This document shows, piece after piece, positions 62,994 through 64,000 of a stretch of 64,000 nucleotides of DNA. The notes under the pieces were generated by a model that was not told where the DNA came from, did no database searches, and saw nothing but the letters and a program-made list of their open reading frames with translations. A program made the translations under genes and the position numbers. This DNA comes from Lineus longissimus. Lineage: Eukaryota > Nemertea > Pilidiophora > Heteronemertea > Lineidae. Where the stretch lies: positions 14,737,808-14,801,807 of the forward strand of contig NC_088315.1 in NCBI RefSeq assembly GCF_910592395.1, given 5' to 3'. How positions within the stretch are numbered: the stretch's first letter is position 1; every line of letters starts with the position of its first letter.

Positions 62994-63204
62994 CTGTAAT
63001 GAATTTGCATGTTTTTATGAATACAATGAAACGACTGCAACTGCATGCTATCACAACGATGTTGCTGATCGAGGTGATAATGACAGGACGAGGTGAGAAT
63101 GATATGATTATTTGTTATTAATTACTTATACATGAAAGCTTACATGAAAATAGTCATCAATAAAATCGGGATATAATTCATGCTTTCGAACTACAAAGTA
63201 AATT

Positions 63205-63540
63205 CAACACTCTGACGCCAGGGAATGCTGAGTAGTAAGGACTCGAACCATGGGATGCTGAGTAGTGTGGACTCGAACCATAGGATGCTAAGTAGTGTTG
63301 GAGCCGAACCATAGGATACTGAGTAAAGTTGACCCCAGGGAATGCTGAGTAGTGTAGACTCGAACCATGGGATGCTAAGTAGTGTGGACCCGAACCATAG
63401 GATACTGAGTAAAGTGGACCCCAGGGAATGCTGAGTAGTGTAGACTCGAACCATGGGATGCTAAGTAGTGTTTGACCCGAACCGTAGGATGCTTAGTAGA
63501 GTGGACCCGAGCAAAGGGATGCTGAGCAGTGCAGACCCGA
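63205..63540. repeat. Intronic minisatellite, ~35-bp unit, about 9 copies
   Basis: Units such as gactcgaaccatgggatgct followed by gagtagtgtg, with variants cccagggaatgctgagtagt. A single related unit lies at the equivalent place of the downstream intron (62510-62560), so the array expanded after the exon duplication. Confidence 0.85.
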
Positions 63541-63666
63541 GCAATGAAGACCTCATTCTCTAGGTACCTCTTTTGTTTTACTTAAAGCTTTAAAGAATGT
63601 GACTCTGTGTTTGTTCTGCTTTGAGCTGATCTGGATCTATAAATGTTTCCTTTACGTTTTATACTT

Positions 63667-63750
63667 AGACCGCAAGCCGGAAGGACCGACAGCATGAGAC
63701 TGCCATTAATCGCAAGCCGGAAGGACCGACAACATGAGACTGCCATTAAT
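63667..63750. repeat. Two 41-bp direct repeats in the intron
   Basis: cgcaagccggaaggaccgac followed by agcatgagactgccattaat occurs at 63670 and again at 63711, with one base difference. Confidence 0.85.
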
Positions 63751-63817
63751 CAACTCATCACTGAGATCACTCAAATGCGACGTGGCGACACAAAAAATCA
63801 AGACCACTGCTACTTAC

Positions 63818-64000
63818 ATTTTTTGGGCTGTATGGCTGTTGAACTCTCCATAGCCATGGTGACCTTTGAATTGCGAACCTGATCATTTGTCGTTTCAGAT
63901 GGATCCTTCTTTTTCTTGCAGACTGGGGTAACGTGTCGCTGCGACTGAGCAGGGCCACTGGGGGTTTCTGGCAATGGAGCCCTGCCATGGCCTGAGCTTG
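63818..64000 (-). CDS. Recombinase-like gene, exon C, partial at window edge
   Basis: Third relative of exons A and B: SSGHGRAPLPETPSGPAQSQ then RHVTPVCKKKKDPSETTNDQ and MAMESSTAIQPKK before donor AT/GTAAGT at 63817. Aligns weakly with the AQGMAQLQES...PFV portion of exon B. The gene's start lies beyond the window. Confidence 0.5.

Noticed and set aside
63205-63540. Regular ~35-bp repeats, CRISPR-like at first sight
   Set aside because: Units are contiguous with no unique spacers, lie in an intron of a eukaryotic gene, and no Cas-like genes exist here. A minisatellite.

Overview
This is eukaryotic nuclear DNA from an animal, most likely a marine invertebrate. I cannot name the species. The support is GT-AG introns with compatible phases, Tx1-type LINE reverse transcriptase, BEL/Pao Gag and protease, PIF/Harbinger and mariner-like transposase fragments, many TA-flanked MITEs, and a nearly complete Polinton/Maverick. 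Most of the window is repeat-rich accessory sequence. It holds no bacterial genes and I saw no rRNA or convincing tRNA gene.

1-1.7 kb: a broken Tx1-type LINE on the minus strand, split by a fold-back insertion. 1.75-15.2 kb: a tandem array of a ~2.57 kb unit carrying minus-strand exons for a Ulp1/C48-type cysteine protease (five protease copies, four tail copies). The right-hand unit carries two copies of a ~1.15 kb non-autonomous element and an extra exon that the other units have lost. 15.5-20.9 kb: a frameshifted PIN-like plus TSO1-CXC gene, an inverted fragment of the same family, and a truncated mariner-like transposon.

22.925-36.222 kb: the centrepiece, a 13,298-bp Polinton with 6-bp target duplications (AACATT), ~190-bp terminal inverted repeats, AG...CT termini and about 11 genes: protein-primed DNA polymerase B (broken), retroviral-type integrase with chromodomain, FtsK/HerA-type packaging ATPase, double jelly-roll major capsid protein, penton-like minor capsid protein, HNH-like protein and conserved small membrane proteins. 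It sits inside the protease region of a decayed BEL/Pao retrotransposon, whose gag (36.3-38.7 kb) is itself split by a 966-bp MITE. Three features stand out: each terminal repeat is a 130-nt hairpin whose terminal bases match their own inner arm rather than the other end; a ~28-bp double-hairpin repeat occurs seven times, mostly in frame inside genes; and start codons sit in a common TAAATG context resembling a poxvirus late promoter.

38.8-40.8 kb holds rearranged Gag-like fragments and a C-rich minisatellite. 40.8-43.4 kb shows no gene. 43.5-46.1 kb holds a broken parvovirus NS1-like gene (HUH nuclease plus SF3 helicase) next to a Harbinger transposase remnant. 46.6-52.4 kb is mostly non-coding with MITEs.

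52.4-64 kb: a BTB-like ORF, an in-frame 186-bp tandem repeat, and a large minus-strand multi-exon gene running off the right edge. Its 3' exons encode two zinc-binding motifs, a tyrosine-recombinase-type catalytic domain assembled across four phased exons, and a Myb/SANT-like C-terminus. It looks like an animal Crypton-type or domesticated recombinase. Its 5' exons encode acidic linkers, two of them from a tandem exon duplication.
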